DNA from: JBLNDJ01 sp050261515
GTDB lineage: Bacteria > Acidobacteriota > Terriglobia > Bryobacterales > Bryobacteraceae
DNA length: 64,000 nt
Assembly (NCBI GenBank): GCA_050261515.1
Contig: JBLNDJ010000038.1
Location: forward strand, 62,001 to 126,000
Reading direction: 5' to 3'
Shown: positions 6,700 to 15,323 of the stretch, in pieces
Position numbering within the stretch: position 1 is the first letter of the stretch
How the letters are laid out: each line of letters opens with the position of its first letter
The notes under the pieces: model-generated
Told to the model about the DNA's origin: nothing
Seen by the model: the letters and a program-made list of their open reading frames with translations, nothing else
Database searches by the model: none
Made by a program: the position numbers and the translations under genes

Positions 6700-8530
6700 G
6701 AGGGGGCTGGTTCGTGTAGAGAGACTTTCCGCCGCGCGCGATCACCAGGTGCAGGTTCCGCTCGCCGATCAGGGCCTTGAGCACCGGCGCGCGCTCGTCC
6801 GTGACGGCGAGGTAATACCGGCGGGGGCGCGCCCACAGACGCGCGAGGTCCGAGTCGCCGATGAAGACGTGCGGGGCGTCAGGCGCGTAGGAGCCGTACT
6901 CGAGGTTATTCACGCGGCCGTCGAGCAGCAGGGCGTCGTAATCCGTGTAGAAGAAAAGCGAGGAGAAGGTGTAGTACTGATCGCCCAAAATGAGCGTGCC
7001 GCGCGGCGCCTGCCTGAGCGCTTCGGCCAGCGGGCGCGAGGACAGGTAGGGGTCGAAGACGACCAGCGCCATGCGCGCCGCCTGGAAGAACAGCAGCATC
7101 ATGACGGCGAGCGAAAGGTACGCCCGCTCGCCCTTGAGCCGCCAGGCGCCGATCGCACCGATGAGGAAGGCGACCGCCGCGAGCGCCAGCGGCGCGCGCA
7201 GGTAGGCGAAGGAGCGCAGCGTGAGGTCCTGCATGTGGCCGAGCGAGAGCGTGTAAGCGTCCGGGTTCTGCGTGAGCGCGGAGGAAATGTCGCCGGGCGC
7301 GGGGACGCCGCGCACCAGGAACAGGATCGCGCAGGCGGCCACAGCCGCGATGCCGGCGAGCGTGCCGACGATGCGCGTTCCGGCGCGAAGCGGACCAACG
7401 CCCGCGGCCATCGCGCAGCCGATGAGCAGCGCCAGGGCCGGGTAGATCGGCATCGAGTAGTATTCCTGGGTGGTCGAGAGCGTGAAGAAACCCATGACGA
7501 CGCCGATCCACAGCAGCGCCATCAGGCGCACACGCCCGGCGCGATCGCGCGGCCGGTAACTCAGGCGCGCGAGCGACGGCAGGTAGGCGCTCCACGGGAA
7601 CAGCCACAGCAGGTTGAACAGCCAGAAATAAAGACGCGGCACCGTGTTGTAGTCGCGCGGGTAGCGTTCGTTGAGAAAGCGCAGCAGGTGCTCGTTGATG
7701 AAGTAGAACCAGAAGAACCCGCGCCAGACGCCGGGACCGCTGTGCATCGTGAAATCGAAGTAGGGCGGGTTGTGAAGCGTGGCGAGTACGTGCCAGGGCG
7801 CGGCGATCGCGATGAAGAGCGCGATGCTCGTCAGCGGGTAGAGGCACCGCCAGGCGCGCCGGGCGAACAACTGGCGCGTGAGGAGCAGATAGAAGAAGCC
7901 CGCGCCGAGCGGAAACAGCATGCCGATGAGGCCCTTCAGCAGCACGCCCGCCGCGAGGCTCGCGGAGAGGCCGTAGGCCCAGCGACGCGGATGAAGTTCC
8001 TCCTGGTCGAGCGCGCGCAGGAAGCACCAGAGCGCGGTCGTGATGGCGAGCGTGAGGATCACGTCCGGAATCACGATGCGAGTGAACAGGAACAGGCCGA
8101 TGCAAGTGGCCGTCGCGAGGCCCGCGTAGTAGCCGGCTCTCGGCGAAAAAGCCCAGCGTCCGAAGCGGAACACGACCCAGGCGAGCGCGATTGCCGAAAG
8201 CGCAACGGGCAGCCGGGCCGCCCAATCATGCACGCCGAAGACGGCGAACGACGCGGCCGTCATCCAGTATTTCAGGGGAGCCTTTTCGAGGTACGCGACG
8301 CCGTCGAGCCGCGCCGTCACCCAGTCGCCCGATTGGAGCATGTGCCGGGCGATTTGCGCCTGAGTGGAATCGACATCGTCCATCAGCGACGGCGGGCTGA
8401 GGATGCCGGTCAGGAAAATGACGGCCGCGAAGAGGAGTACGACGAGCTCCAGGCGGCGGGTTCCGCGCTCGCCGCGAACAGGCGGAAATTCCGCGGCTTT
8501 AGCGAGAGAAACCGAGTCGAGGACGCTCAT
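6683..8530 (-). CDS. ArnT/PMT-like (GT39/GT83) membrane glycosyltransferase
   Basis: A 615-residue polytopic protein. The first periplasmic loop carries the acidic motif expected for polyprenyl-phosphate-sugar transferases (MDDVDSTQAQIARHML, residues 50-64), followed by YLEKAPLKYWM and about ten further hydrophobic helices. Such enzymes move a sugar from an undecaprenyl-phosphate donor onto lipid A, protein or another periplasmic acceptor. The ATG at 8530 (MSVLDS) starts close to the first cytoplasmic segment; longer forms from 8557 or 8638 cannot be excluded but have no better ribosome site. It overlaps the downstream GT4 gene, and a GT2 that could make a polyprenyl donor lies at 16586-17314. 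Confidence 0.85.
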   Translation of the reverse strand: MSVLDSVSLAKAAEFPPVRGERGTRRLELVVLLFAAVIFLTGILSPPSLMDDVDSTQAQIARHMLQSGDWVTARLDGVAYLEKAPLKYWMTAASFAVFGVHDWAARLPVALSAIALAWVVFRFGRWAFSPRAGYYAGLATATCIGLFLFTRIVIPDVILTLAITTALWCFLRALDQEELHPRRWAYGLSASLAAGVLLKGLIGMLFPLGAGFFYLLLTRQLFARRAWRCLYPLTSIALFIAIAAPWHVLATLHNPPYFDFTMHSGPGVWRGFFWFYFINEHLLRFLNERYPRDYNTVPRLYFWLFNLLWLFPWSAYLPSLARLSYRPRDRAGRVRLMALLWIGVVMGFFTLSTTQEYYSMPIYPALALLIGCAMAAGVGPLRAGTRIVGTLAGIAAVAACAILFLVRGVPAPGDISSALTQNPDAYTLSLGHMQDLTLRSFAYLRAPLALAAVAFLIGAIGAWRLKGERAYLSLAVMMLLFFQAARMALVVFDPYLSSRPLAEALRQAPRGTLILGDQYYTFSSLFFYTDYDALLLDGRVNNLEYGSYAPDAPHVFIGDSDLARLWARPRRYYLAVTDERAPVLKALIGERNLHLVIARGGKSLYTNQPPHAHLD

Positions 8531-8674
8531 ATATGGCTGAAACTTCGAGGGTAACATGTGGGGAACGCCACGGCCGGGAGCGGGCCAGCGGCGGCCGGGC
8601 GAGGAAACCGGGCAGTGGAACCGCATGACGCCGGCCATCGCCGGTGCGCTGAACGCCCCTGAAAAATCATAAGC

Positions 8675-8836
8675 ATGCCTCGAGTTCGCGCTTTCTTCCC
8701 CGCCCTCCTCAGGCCCTCACGGATGGAGAAGAAAATCAGCGAAGAGGTCCGCCTCTCCAATGGATGCATACGTGGAGGACCTCGTTGCAAGAGGCACGGC
8801 CCGCAAGCAGGCCATACGGCGGGCGCGGATGCTGAT
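8675..8836 (+). pseudogene. Frameshifted N-terminal remnant of an ADOP-type permease
   Basis: Read from 8675 the frame gives MPRVRAFFPALLRPSRMEKK and then ISEEVRLS; after a one-base shift at about 8758-8759 it continues MDAYVEDLVARGTARKQAIR and then RARM. Joined, this matches the N-terminus of ADOP permeases, including the intact one at 20694 (RVRAFFAKSRLDDELGQEMQ, then IEENLRRGLAPEEARRQA). The similarity ends at about 8836, just before the isomerase-like gene. This accounts for most of the 309 bases between the two flanking genes. The rest shows nothing obvious. Confidence 0.55.
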
Positions 8837-8839
8837 ACC

Positions 8840-10252
8840 ATGCTTCGAATGCAGCCCACGGCGACAGTCGGAGTCTTCGGAATCGGCCTCGCGGCTTACT
8901 GGCCGCAGTTCCCCGGCCTCAAGGAACGCCTCGAAGGGTATCAGCAAAGCGTGGAGGACCGCGTCGCGGCGATGGGCTCACGCATCGTTTCGGCCGGCCT
9001 CGTCGATACGGCCGAGGGCGCGCGCGAGGCCGGGGCGCTGTTCGCGCGCGAGAGCGTGGACCTGATCGTGTGCTACATCGGCACGTACGCCACGTCGTCG
9101 CAGGTGCTGCCCGCCGTGCAGCGCGCGGGAGCGCCGGTGCTGGTGCTGAATTTGCAGCCGGTCGAGGCGCTCGACTACGAGAACACCGATACGGGCGAGT
9201 GGCTCGCGAACTGCTCCGTGTGCTGCGCGCCTGAAATTTCGAACGCGTTCGCGCGCGCGTCGATCGACTTCCACGTCGTTTCGGGGACGCTATGCGAGGG
9301 CGACGCGGCGTGGGGCGAGATTTCGGACTGGGTGCGGGCGGCGGCGGTGGCGGGCGCCCTGCGGGCGGCGCGCGTGGGGTTCCTCGGTCATACCTACCCG
9401 GGGATGCTCGACATGTACTCGGACTTCACGGCCGTCCACGCGCAGCTTGGCGCGCATGTCGAGGTGCTCGAGATGTGCGACCTGGCCGAGCGTACGGCAG
9501 CGGCGTCCGATGACGAGGTGCGCCGAAAGCTCGACGAAGCGCGCGCGGTGTTCGATATTCAGCCGGGAATTTCGGAGGACGATCTCGCGTGGGCCGCGCG
9601 CGTGGCCTGCGGGCTCGACCGGCTGGTGGAGGATTTTGCGCTCGACGGCCTGACGTATTACTACCGCGGCCTCGCCGGCAACGAATACGAGCGGCTGGGA
9701 GCGGGCCTGATCCTGGGCAACTCGCTGCTCACCGCGCGCGGCATTCCGGCGGCGGGCGAAGGCGATTTGAAAACGTGCCTCGCCATGCTCGCGACGGACC
9801 GCTTCGGCGACGGCGGCTCCTATACCGAGTTCTACGCGATGGACTTCCGCGAGAACTTCGTCCTGATGGGGCACGACGGGCCCGGCCACATCGCGATCAG
9901 CGACGCGAAGCCCGCGCTGCGCGGGCTCGGTCTCTACCACGGCAAGCGCGGGTTCGGCGTTTCTGTGGAGTTCAAGGTGAGGACGGGCCCGGTGACGATC
10001 CTGGGCCTCACCCAGACGGCCTCCGGCGGATTCAAGATGATTGCGGCCGAGGGTGAGTCGCTGCCCGGGCCGATTCTGCGCATCGGAAACACGAATTCGC
10101 GGCTGCGGTTTAGATTACCCCCGGCCGAATTCGTGAACCGCTGGTGCGCCGAAGGGCCGACGCACCACTGCGCGCTCGGGGTGGGGCACAACGTGCGGAA
10201 ACTCGAGAAGCTGGCGTCGTTCCTCAAGCTGCCGATCGTGACGGTGGGCTAA
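8840..10252 (+). CDS. L-arabinose/L-fucose isomerase-family protein
   Basis: A 470-residue cytosolic protein with the fold and order of L-arabinose isomerase. The predicted Mn-binding set is present: E307 (AAGEGDLKT), E330 (SYTEFYAMDF), a His in HDGPGH (345 or 350) and H442/H443 in GPTHHCALGVGH. It would interconvert an aldose and ketose of arabinose or fucose type, but the sequence is clearly not a standard AraA, so the substrate is open. I start at the ATG at 8840 (MLRMQPTATVGVF); 8849 is also possible. The longer frame from 8675 includes an ADOP remnant and should not be used. The gene ends just before a long hairpin shared with the convergent gene. Confidence 0.8.
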   Translation: MLRMQPTATVGVFGIGLAAYWPQFPGLKERLEGYQQSVEDRVAAMGSRIVSAGLVDTAEGAREAGALFARESVDLIVCYIGTYATSSQVLPAVQRAGAPVLVLNLQPVEALDYENTDTGEWLANCSVCCAPEISNAFARASIDFHVVSGTLCEGDAAWGEISDWVRAAAVAGALRAARVGFLGHTYPGMLDMYSDFTAVHAQLGAHVEVLEMCDLAERTAAASDDEVRRKLDEARAVFDIQPGISEDDLAWAARVACGLDRLVEDFALDGLTYYYRGLAGNEYERLGAGLILGNSLLTARGIPAAGEGDLKTCLAMLATDRFGDGGSYTEFYAMDFRENFVLMGHDGPGHIAISDAKPALRGLGLYHGKRGFGVSVEFKVRTGPVTILGLTQTASGGFKMIAAEGESLPGPILRIGNTNSRLRFRLPPAEFVNRWCAEGPTHHCALGVGHNVRKLEKLASFLKLPIVTVG

Positions 10253-10261
10253 AAACATTTC

Positions 10262-10325
10262 AGCCGCCGATAAACGCAGATGAACGCCGATTCAAATCGG
10301 CGTTTATCCGCGTTTATCGGCGGCT
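10262..10325. terminator. Long hairpin between convergent genes, likely bidirectional terminator
   Basis: Two 31-base arms (10262-10292 and 10295-10325) are inverted copies with only two mismatches and a 2-base loop. The sequence contains the GATAAACGC / GATGAACGC unit known from dispersed intergenic palindromes in several phyla. It sits between the stops of the plus gene (10252) and the minus gene (10331). Confidence 0.65.
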
Positions 10326-10330
10326 CAGAA

Positions 10331-11209
10331 TTAAATCTTGCCGTAGGCCGCCGCCACCTGCTTCTTCAGGAAAGCCAGGTCGCGGGCGGTGGCGGGGATC
10401 TCGTCGGCCGGTTCGTATTCGACGTGGATCGACATGGGGCCGGTGAAGCCGGCCTTGGCGTAGGCGGCGAGCACCTTGGGCCAGTTGACCATGCCCTCGC
10501 CCATGGGGCACCAGTGAACGTCCCACTTGCCGTCCTTCTTCTCCCAGAAGGCGTCCTTCATTGCCGCCAGCTTGAGCTGCTTGAGCGCGATGCGCTGCGC
10601 GATGTCCCAGCCCGCCAGGCCGCCTTCGATCGTCGCGTGGCAGGCGTCGAAGTAGTAGCCAATGTAGGCCGGGTCGAGCCCGCGAATGATCTCGCGGATG
10701 TCCCGAACCTCGTAGCCGACGTAATCGCCCGAGTGGTTGTGGAAGCCGGCCACGATGCCGTAGCTCTTGCCTAGCGCGACCAGCCGCTCGGCCTCGGCGC
10801 GCACGCGCGCGACGTCCGCGTCCGGGTCGCCTTTGCCGAACATCCAGTAGCCCAATTTGTAGTATTTGATCTTCAGCTTCGCGGCGGTCGCAAGGATCTC
10901 GCGCACGTGCGGTCCGGCAGCCGACGTGATCCCGGTCGTAATCATCGGCACATCGACACCGTGGGCGCGGATTGCATCGACCGCGCGCGGCAGGTCTTCG
11001 GCCACGCGCTCGGGCAGCACGTGCCCGCCGGGCCGGACCGTGAGGTCGACGCCGTCGAAACCCATCTCGCGCGTCACGCGGCCGAGCTGGTCGTAGTTGA
11101 GCTTGCCGAGGTGCTTCGAAAAGATGCAGATCTGCGGGCGTCCGGCGGACGGCGCGCCGGCGGCGATTCCCGCCGCGGCGGCCGAAGCCATGAATTGGCG
11201 TCTCGTCAT
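10331..11209 (-). CDS. Tat-exported sugar phosphate isomerase/epimerase-like TIM barrel
   Basis: The 292-residue protein starts with a twin-arginine leader (MTRRQFMASAAAAGIAAGAP). The rest is a xylose-isomerase-like TIM barrel: GFDGVDLTVRPGGH, FHNHSGDYVGYEVRD, YYFDACHATIEGG and MSIHVEYEP supply the His, Asp and Glu residues expected for a divalent metal site. Proteins of this family isomerise or epimerise sugars or cyclic polyols; acidobacteria have many, and the substrate cannot be inferred. It lies 5 bases downstream of a Gfo/Idh/MocA oxidoreductase on the same strand, the classic pairing for inositol- or keto-sugar-type conversions. Export by Tat suggests the chemistry occurs in the periplasm. 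Confidence 0.85.
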   Translation of the reverse strand: MTRRQFMASAAAAGIAAGAPSAGRPQICIFSKHLGKLNYDQLGRVTREMGFDGVDLTVRPGGHVLPERVAEDLPRAVDAIRAHGVDVPMITTGITSAAGPHVREILATAAKLKIKYYKLGYWMFGKGDPDADVARVRAEAERLVALGKSYGIVAGFHNHSGDYVGYEVRDIREIIRGLDPAYIGYYFDACHATIEGGLAGWDIAQRIALKQLKLAAMKDAFWEKKDGKWDVHWCPMGEGMVNWPKVLAAYAKAGFTGPMSIHVEYEPADEIPATARDLAFLKKQVAAAYGKI

Positions 11210-11214
11210 TGCCG

Positions 11215-12546
11215 TTACCTCAGCTCGTAGGGCGCGCGGTATTTGTACGACAGGTACCGGTTGGCCGCCTGGTTATTCGTAAAGCGCTCGGCTGCGGCGT
11301 CCCATTCCAGGAACGAGCGCGTCTTGTGCGCGATGTTGGCTATGAGGGTGGCCGAGGTCGAGAGATGCCCGGTCACGATGTCGCAGTTGCATTGCGCGCG
11401 GCTCTTCACGCAATCGAGGAAGTTGCGCGCGTGCGCATTGTTGCCGAGGCTCTCGGCGCGCTTCTGCGGCTGGATCTGGGTCTTGTGCGAACGCAGATAC
11501 GCTTTCTCGTGGTCGCGATCAACGGGCGAGCGGGCCGGGACGTCTTCCTCCGTGACCGGCTCGGGAACGATCTCCCATCCGCTGTAGTTGATGTACATCG
11601 TGCCCTTGGTGCCGCGCAGCTCGATCTCGCTGTTGCGCAGGTTCGAGGGCGCGCCGTTGGCGTTGTACTGGCAGAAGATGACCATCGCGCCGTCGAACTG
11701 CCAGAGGGCTTCGAGCGTGTCGGGGATCTCGCGATTGTCCTTGATGGCGTACTTGCCGCCCAGCACCGTGACGGCGGAGGGCGAATCCTGGCCCAGGCAC
11801 CAGCGCAGCATATCCATGTAATGGACGCCGAAGTTGGTCACCTGGCCGCCCGAGTAATCGTAGAACCAGCGGAAGCGGTAGAAGGTGCGGTTCTTGTTAT
11901 AGGGAACCATGGGCGCGGGGCCGAGCCACTTTTCCCAGGTCTCCGCGTCGGGCGGAGCGCCGTCGGGCGGATTGCCGATGCCGCGCGGCCACTCGTTGAC
12001 GATGTGGTAGCCCTTGGCGACGGTCACCTGGCCGATGGCGCCCTCGCGCACGAGCCTGGCAGCCTCGATGAGCGCGGGCGAGGAGCGGCGCTGGATTCCC
12101 ACCTGGACGACGCGCTTCGTGCGCTCGGCCGCCTGGACCATCTTCCGGCCCTCGACCACCGTGAGAGAGAGCGGCTTTTCGACGTAGACGTCCTTGCCGG
12201 CCTCGCAGGCGTCGATCATCATGAGCGCGTGCCAGTGGTCCGGCGTGGCGATGACGACGGCATCGACGTTCTTGTTGTCGAGGAGCTTGCGGTAGTCCTT
12301 GTAGCGCGCCGGGTTGGCGCGCGACTTTCTGGCGGCGTTGTCGAGGTAGTCGTCGCGCAGGTCGCAGATGGCGACCGTCTGCTGGTCTCCGTATTCGAGG
12401 AAGGCGTCGTGCACCTGGTCGCCGCGGTTGCCGAGGCCTATGTAGCCCATGCGGACGCGGTCGTTCGCTCCAAGAATGCGCGAGTAGCTGAGGGCCGCGG
12501 TGGCGAGGCCGGCGCGGCGCGCGAAGTCACGGCGAGTGAAGTCCAT
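11215..12546 (-). CDS. Gfo/Idh/MocA-family oxidoreductase with Tat-like leader
   Basis: A 443-residue NAD(P)-dependent oxidoreductase. A twin-arginine-like leader (MDFTRRDFARRAGLATAALS) is followed by the dinucleotide site (MGYIGLGNRGDQ, about 33-44) and the catalytic-lysine motif YVEKPLS (about 120-126). The C-terminal alpha/beta domain contains FYDYSGGQVTNFGVHYMDM and RNSEIELRGTKGTMYINY, typical of the subgroup abundant in Acidobacteria, Planctomycetes and Verrucomicrobia. It probably oxidises a hydroxyl of a sugar or reduces a keto sugar; the substrate is unknown. It forms an operon with the isomerase-like gene downstream (5-base gap). Confidence 0.87.
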   Translation of the reverse strand: MDFTRRDFARRAGLATAALSYSRILGANDRVRMGYIGLGNRGDQVHDAFLEYGDQQTVAICDLRDDYLDNAARKSRANPARYKDYRKLLDNKNVDAVVIATPDHWHALMMIDACEAGKDVYVEKPLSLTVVEGRKMVQAAERTKRVVQVGIQRRSSPALIEAARLVREGAIGQVTVAKGYHIVNEWPRGIGNPPDGAPPDAETWEKWLGPAPMVPYNKNRTFYRFRWFYDYSGGQVTNFGVHYMDMLRWCLGQDSPSAVTVLGGKYAIKDNREIPDTLEALWQFDGAMVIFCQYNANGAPSNLRNSEIELRGTKGTMYINYSGWEIVPEPVTEEDVPARSPVDRDHEKAYLRSHKTQIQPQKRAESLGNNAHARNFLDCVKSRAQCNCDIVTGHLSTSATLIANIAHKTRSFLEWDAAAERFTNNQAANRYLSYKYRAPYELR

Positions 12547-12577
12547 AGTGGATAGGATACAGCCGAACGGCGGCGGT

Positions 12578-15082
12578 CTACTTCATCTCCAACCACATCA
12601 GGGCGATTCCGAGCGTGCGGGCATCCGCGCCTCCGCCGATCGTGAACGGCGCGGTGGCGTCCGGCAGATCGAAGACGATCTCGTTGGCCTCGCGGCCGGA
12701 CAGATACCCACGGCGGACGATCGCGGTCCGCTCCTCGAACTCCGCGGTCACGAGCCACTGCGTGATTTCGTGCCCGTTGATGAGCACGCGCACGCGCTGT
12801 CCTTCGAGCCTGCCCTGGGCCGTGTAGGCGCCCAGCCGCGCCCTGAGGACGAGGTCGGCAGGCGGCTCATCCGCCGGCAGGTACAGCGTGGCGGCGTGGC
12901 CGTCGGTCCACGTCAGATTGTCTTCGGGAACGCTCCAGCCGGCGCCGTAAAAGGGCCCCGCGTTGCCGGACCTGCCGAGTGTGATGCGCTCGCCCCACTG
13001 GTATCTGCGCGCCATGTCGCGCTCGATCCGCGCCAGCTTCCCGCCACCGCCGCGGATCAGGTAGACGCCGATCTCGTTCGAGCCGGCGCGCAGGGCCGAT
13101 TCCGGGACCTGCGCCCAGAACTGCTCGGCGCCGCCGTCGATGTAGCTCTCGGTAACCGCGCGGATGACGCCGTTGACCGAAACGGCGAGTTGCAACGGAG
13201 ACCAGCGCGCTCCGGCGGGCGCTTCGCGCTGTACGGTTCCGGCGATGTTCGAGCCGAGCATGGGAGACTTCAGATCCACGCGCGAGTAGTACGCCTCGCG
13301 CGCGAGCTTGTACCTGATTCCGGGCGCCGTCTCGGCCGCGGAGGCTTCGCGCCCGATCCAGCCGTAGCGGTCGCCCACGCTGTAGAGGCCGCCGCCGAAG
13401 ATCCCGAACTTGTATTTGACGCTCTCGAACAACCCGCCCAGGCCGCCCGGAAACCGGAGCGACCTGCGGTCGTCGGTGACGAGCCTTTTCGGCGGCTCTC
13501 CCGCAGCGGCGTCCGCGAGCAGCGACCGCCCATCCGGCGGCGCGGCTGGCTTCACCTTCAGCACGTCGGCGATGGTCGGGAAGATGTCCACATTTTCGGC
13601 CGGGCGGTCGTCGGTTCCACCCTCCTTCTGGTTCGGATACTTGATGAACAGCGGCACGGCCATGATGTCGGCATGGTTCGTGGGCGTGACGACGCGCCGC
13701 GAATCGTTCGGCCGGAAGCTGGTCCCGTGGTCGGCGGTGATGACGAGCAGCGCGCGGTCGTAGAGGCCGGTCTCGCGCAGGCGATGGATGAGCTCGCCCA
13801 CCAGGCGGTCCACGAACGCCACCTGGAGCAGATGCCTCTGATAACTCTGCGCGGCGGCCCAGGCGTCGCCGGTCCAGCGGTTCACGTCCTCGCCGCGATC
13901 GTTGGTCCCGCGCAGGCCGCGTATGCGGGATTCGCCGATCGGGTAGCGCTGCCCGGAAGGCAGAAATTCCCAGGGCGCGTGCGGCAGCAGGATGTGCAGG
14001 AAATGCAGCGCCGGCCAGTGCGAGGGCTGAATCGAGGCGGTGAAGCGGCGGAATTCCTGAGCGCGATCGTGCCAGTCGGCCAGCTCGTCGAACTGCTTCC
14101 AGTCGGAAAGCGTGGGGTCCGGCGCGGTGTTCGTGAAATTCCCCCACGCCTGCGTGATGTCCGGCAGCCGCCCGGTCATTCCGGCGGGCAGCACCGAGTA
14201 GAGCCAGAGCACGGCGGCGTCGCGCACCAGTCCCGGCATCCTGCGATGGAGCGGGGCGTCCGAGTTTCCGCAGAGCGCCTCCGGGCACAGCCGGGTGTTG
14301 TTCTCCGAGACATTCATCCGGTAGGAGCCGCCGAGCAGCGTGAACAGCGTATTCGGATGCCCCGCCGCGTTCGGAAGCCGGGGCTTATCGGGGTCGGGAT
14401 AATGGCCGTCCACGATCGCAGGCAGCGAGATGAGCGTGCTTTCGGCCGCGGTGGTGGTGTTGCGGTACCACGTGCCGGCGTGGGCGAGCGCGGCGAAGTT
14501 CGGATAGAGCGCGGCATCGACGTTGCCGTCCTTGTCGAGCAGCGAGGCGAGCGGGAACTCGTCGAAAACGACCAGCACGACCGGCACGGGGTTGCCGATG
14601 CGCGCGCGCGCCGCCTGCGGGCCGCGGGAGGGGAACACAATCGAAGAAACCCCGGAACCGAAAACGAACCAGCACGGGAACAGGACGATGGCGGGCGCGA
14701 GGTAGACGGCCGACCAGCGCCACGTCCGGATGCGCATGTATTGAACGGCGATGATCGCGCCGAGCGCGAGCGCCACAGCGACGCAGGCAGCCGCGGGGAT
14801 CGAGGCCGCGCGCTTGACGATGGGCAGGATCGTGAGCGCCAGCAGGAGCGCCAGCACCACGCGGTGCACAGCGCCGGCCGCGCGAGGAGCGATCTGTGAC
14901 GCGGCCAGTTCCGCCAGGATGAGAAGCCCGGCCGGGACGATGCAGACGCCGATGGCGAGCAGAACGACATCGCTGGCGCGCGCGCCGTGGGTAATGAGAA
15001 GCGCTTCGGAGCGGGCGAGCAGCCCGAGCAGCGGCTGGACGACGGCGAAGCAACAGAGGACAGCAATATCTACGGCGTTCAA
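12578..15082 (-). CDS. Membrane alkaline-phosphatase-superfamily (sulfatase-like) transferase/hydrolase
   Basis: The 834-residue protein has about four N-terminal membrane helices (residues 5-22, 38-63, 74-90, 97-115, and a fifth near 126-150), then a sulfatase-type domain at about 165-540. Metal residues are visible: D174 (VVLVVFDEFP) and the ITADHGTSF motif in the later part. The nucleophile region reads YRNTTTAAESTLISLPAI (206-223), with Thr or Ser but no C/S-x-P-x-R, so it is not a formylglycine sulfatase. The architecture resembles phosphoglycerol- or phosphoethanolamine-transferases acting on envelope glycans. Residues ~600-834 form a beta-rich domain ending RTLGIALMWLEM. It precedes the oxidoreductase pair on the same strand, with a 31-base gap. 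Confidence 0.8.
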   Translation of the reverse strand: MNAVDIAVLCCFAVVQPLLGLLARSEALLITHGARASDVVLLAIGVCIVPAGLLILAELAASQIAPRAAGAVHRVVLALLLALTILPIVKRAASIPAAACVAVALALGAIIAVQYMRIRTWRWSAVYLAPAIVLFPCWFVFGSGVSSIVFPSRGPQAARARIGNPVPVVLVVFDEFPLASLLDKDGNVDAALYPNFAALAHAGTWYRNTTTAAESTLISLPAIVDGHYPDPDKPRLPNAAGHPNTLFTLLGGSYRMNVSENNTRLCPEALCGNSDAPLHRRMPGLVRDAAVLWLYSVLPAGMTGRLPDITQAWGNFTNTAPDPTLSDWKQFDELADWHDRAQEFRRFTASIQPSHWPALHFLHILLPHAPWEFLPSGQRYPIGESRIRGLRGTNDRGEDVNRWTGDAWAAAQSYQRHLLQVAFVDRLVGELIHRLRETGLYDRALLVITADHGTSFRPNDSRRVVTPTNHADIMAVPLFIKYPNQKEGGTDDRPAENVDIFPTIADVLKVKPAAPPDGRSLLADAAAGEPPKRLVTDDRRSLRFPGGLGGLFESVKYKFGIFGGGLYSVGDRYGWIGREASAAETAPGIRYKLAREAYYSRVDLKSPMLGSNIAGTVQREAPAGARWSPLQLAVSVNGVIRAVTESYIDGGAEQFWAQVPESALRAGSNEIGVYLIRGGGGKLARIERDMARRYQWGERITLGRSGNAGPFYGAGWSVPEDNLTWTDGHAATLYLPADEPPADLVLRARLGAYTAQGRLEGQRVRVLINGHEITQWLVTAEFEERTAIVRRGYLSGREANEIVFDLPDATAPFTIGGGADARTLGIALMWLEMK

Positions 15083-15218
15083 GGCGGTATTGCCGCGATG
15101 GTAATCCGTCTGTAAGTCCTCCGGTGAAAGAATATACGCTCGACTGGGGAAAGCGGGTTACCCGGCGAGCACAATTAAAGACGCTACATAATATACAGAA
15201 ACCGGCGGTTCCCGACGA

Positions 15219-15250
15219 TTGCCTTCATGGAACCGGGCTTATAGTATAGT
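15219..15250 (+). promoter_or_regulatory. Possible promoter of the bactofilin gene
   Basis: The A/T-rich TATAGTATAGT (15240-15250) holds two overlapping TATAGT -10 candidates. TTGCCT (15219-15224) is a poor -35 at 15 or 20 bases. Only the -10 patch is convincing. Confidence 0.3.
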
Positions 15251-15323
15251 GAGAACTCTAGTACCGAGGCTAGAGATTTCCTATAGCGAACTCATACGAT
15301 CGAAGCGAGACGGAGAAAAGATC

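Noticed and set aside
6692..8554. 620-codon open frame antisense to the GT39 gene
   Set aside because: Composition typical of an antisense shadow (Arg, Glu, His runs) and no motif; the minus-strand membrane protein is clearly the real gene.
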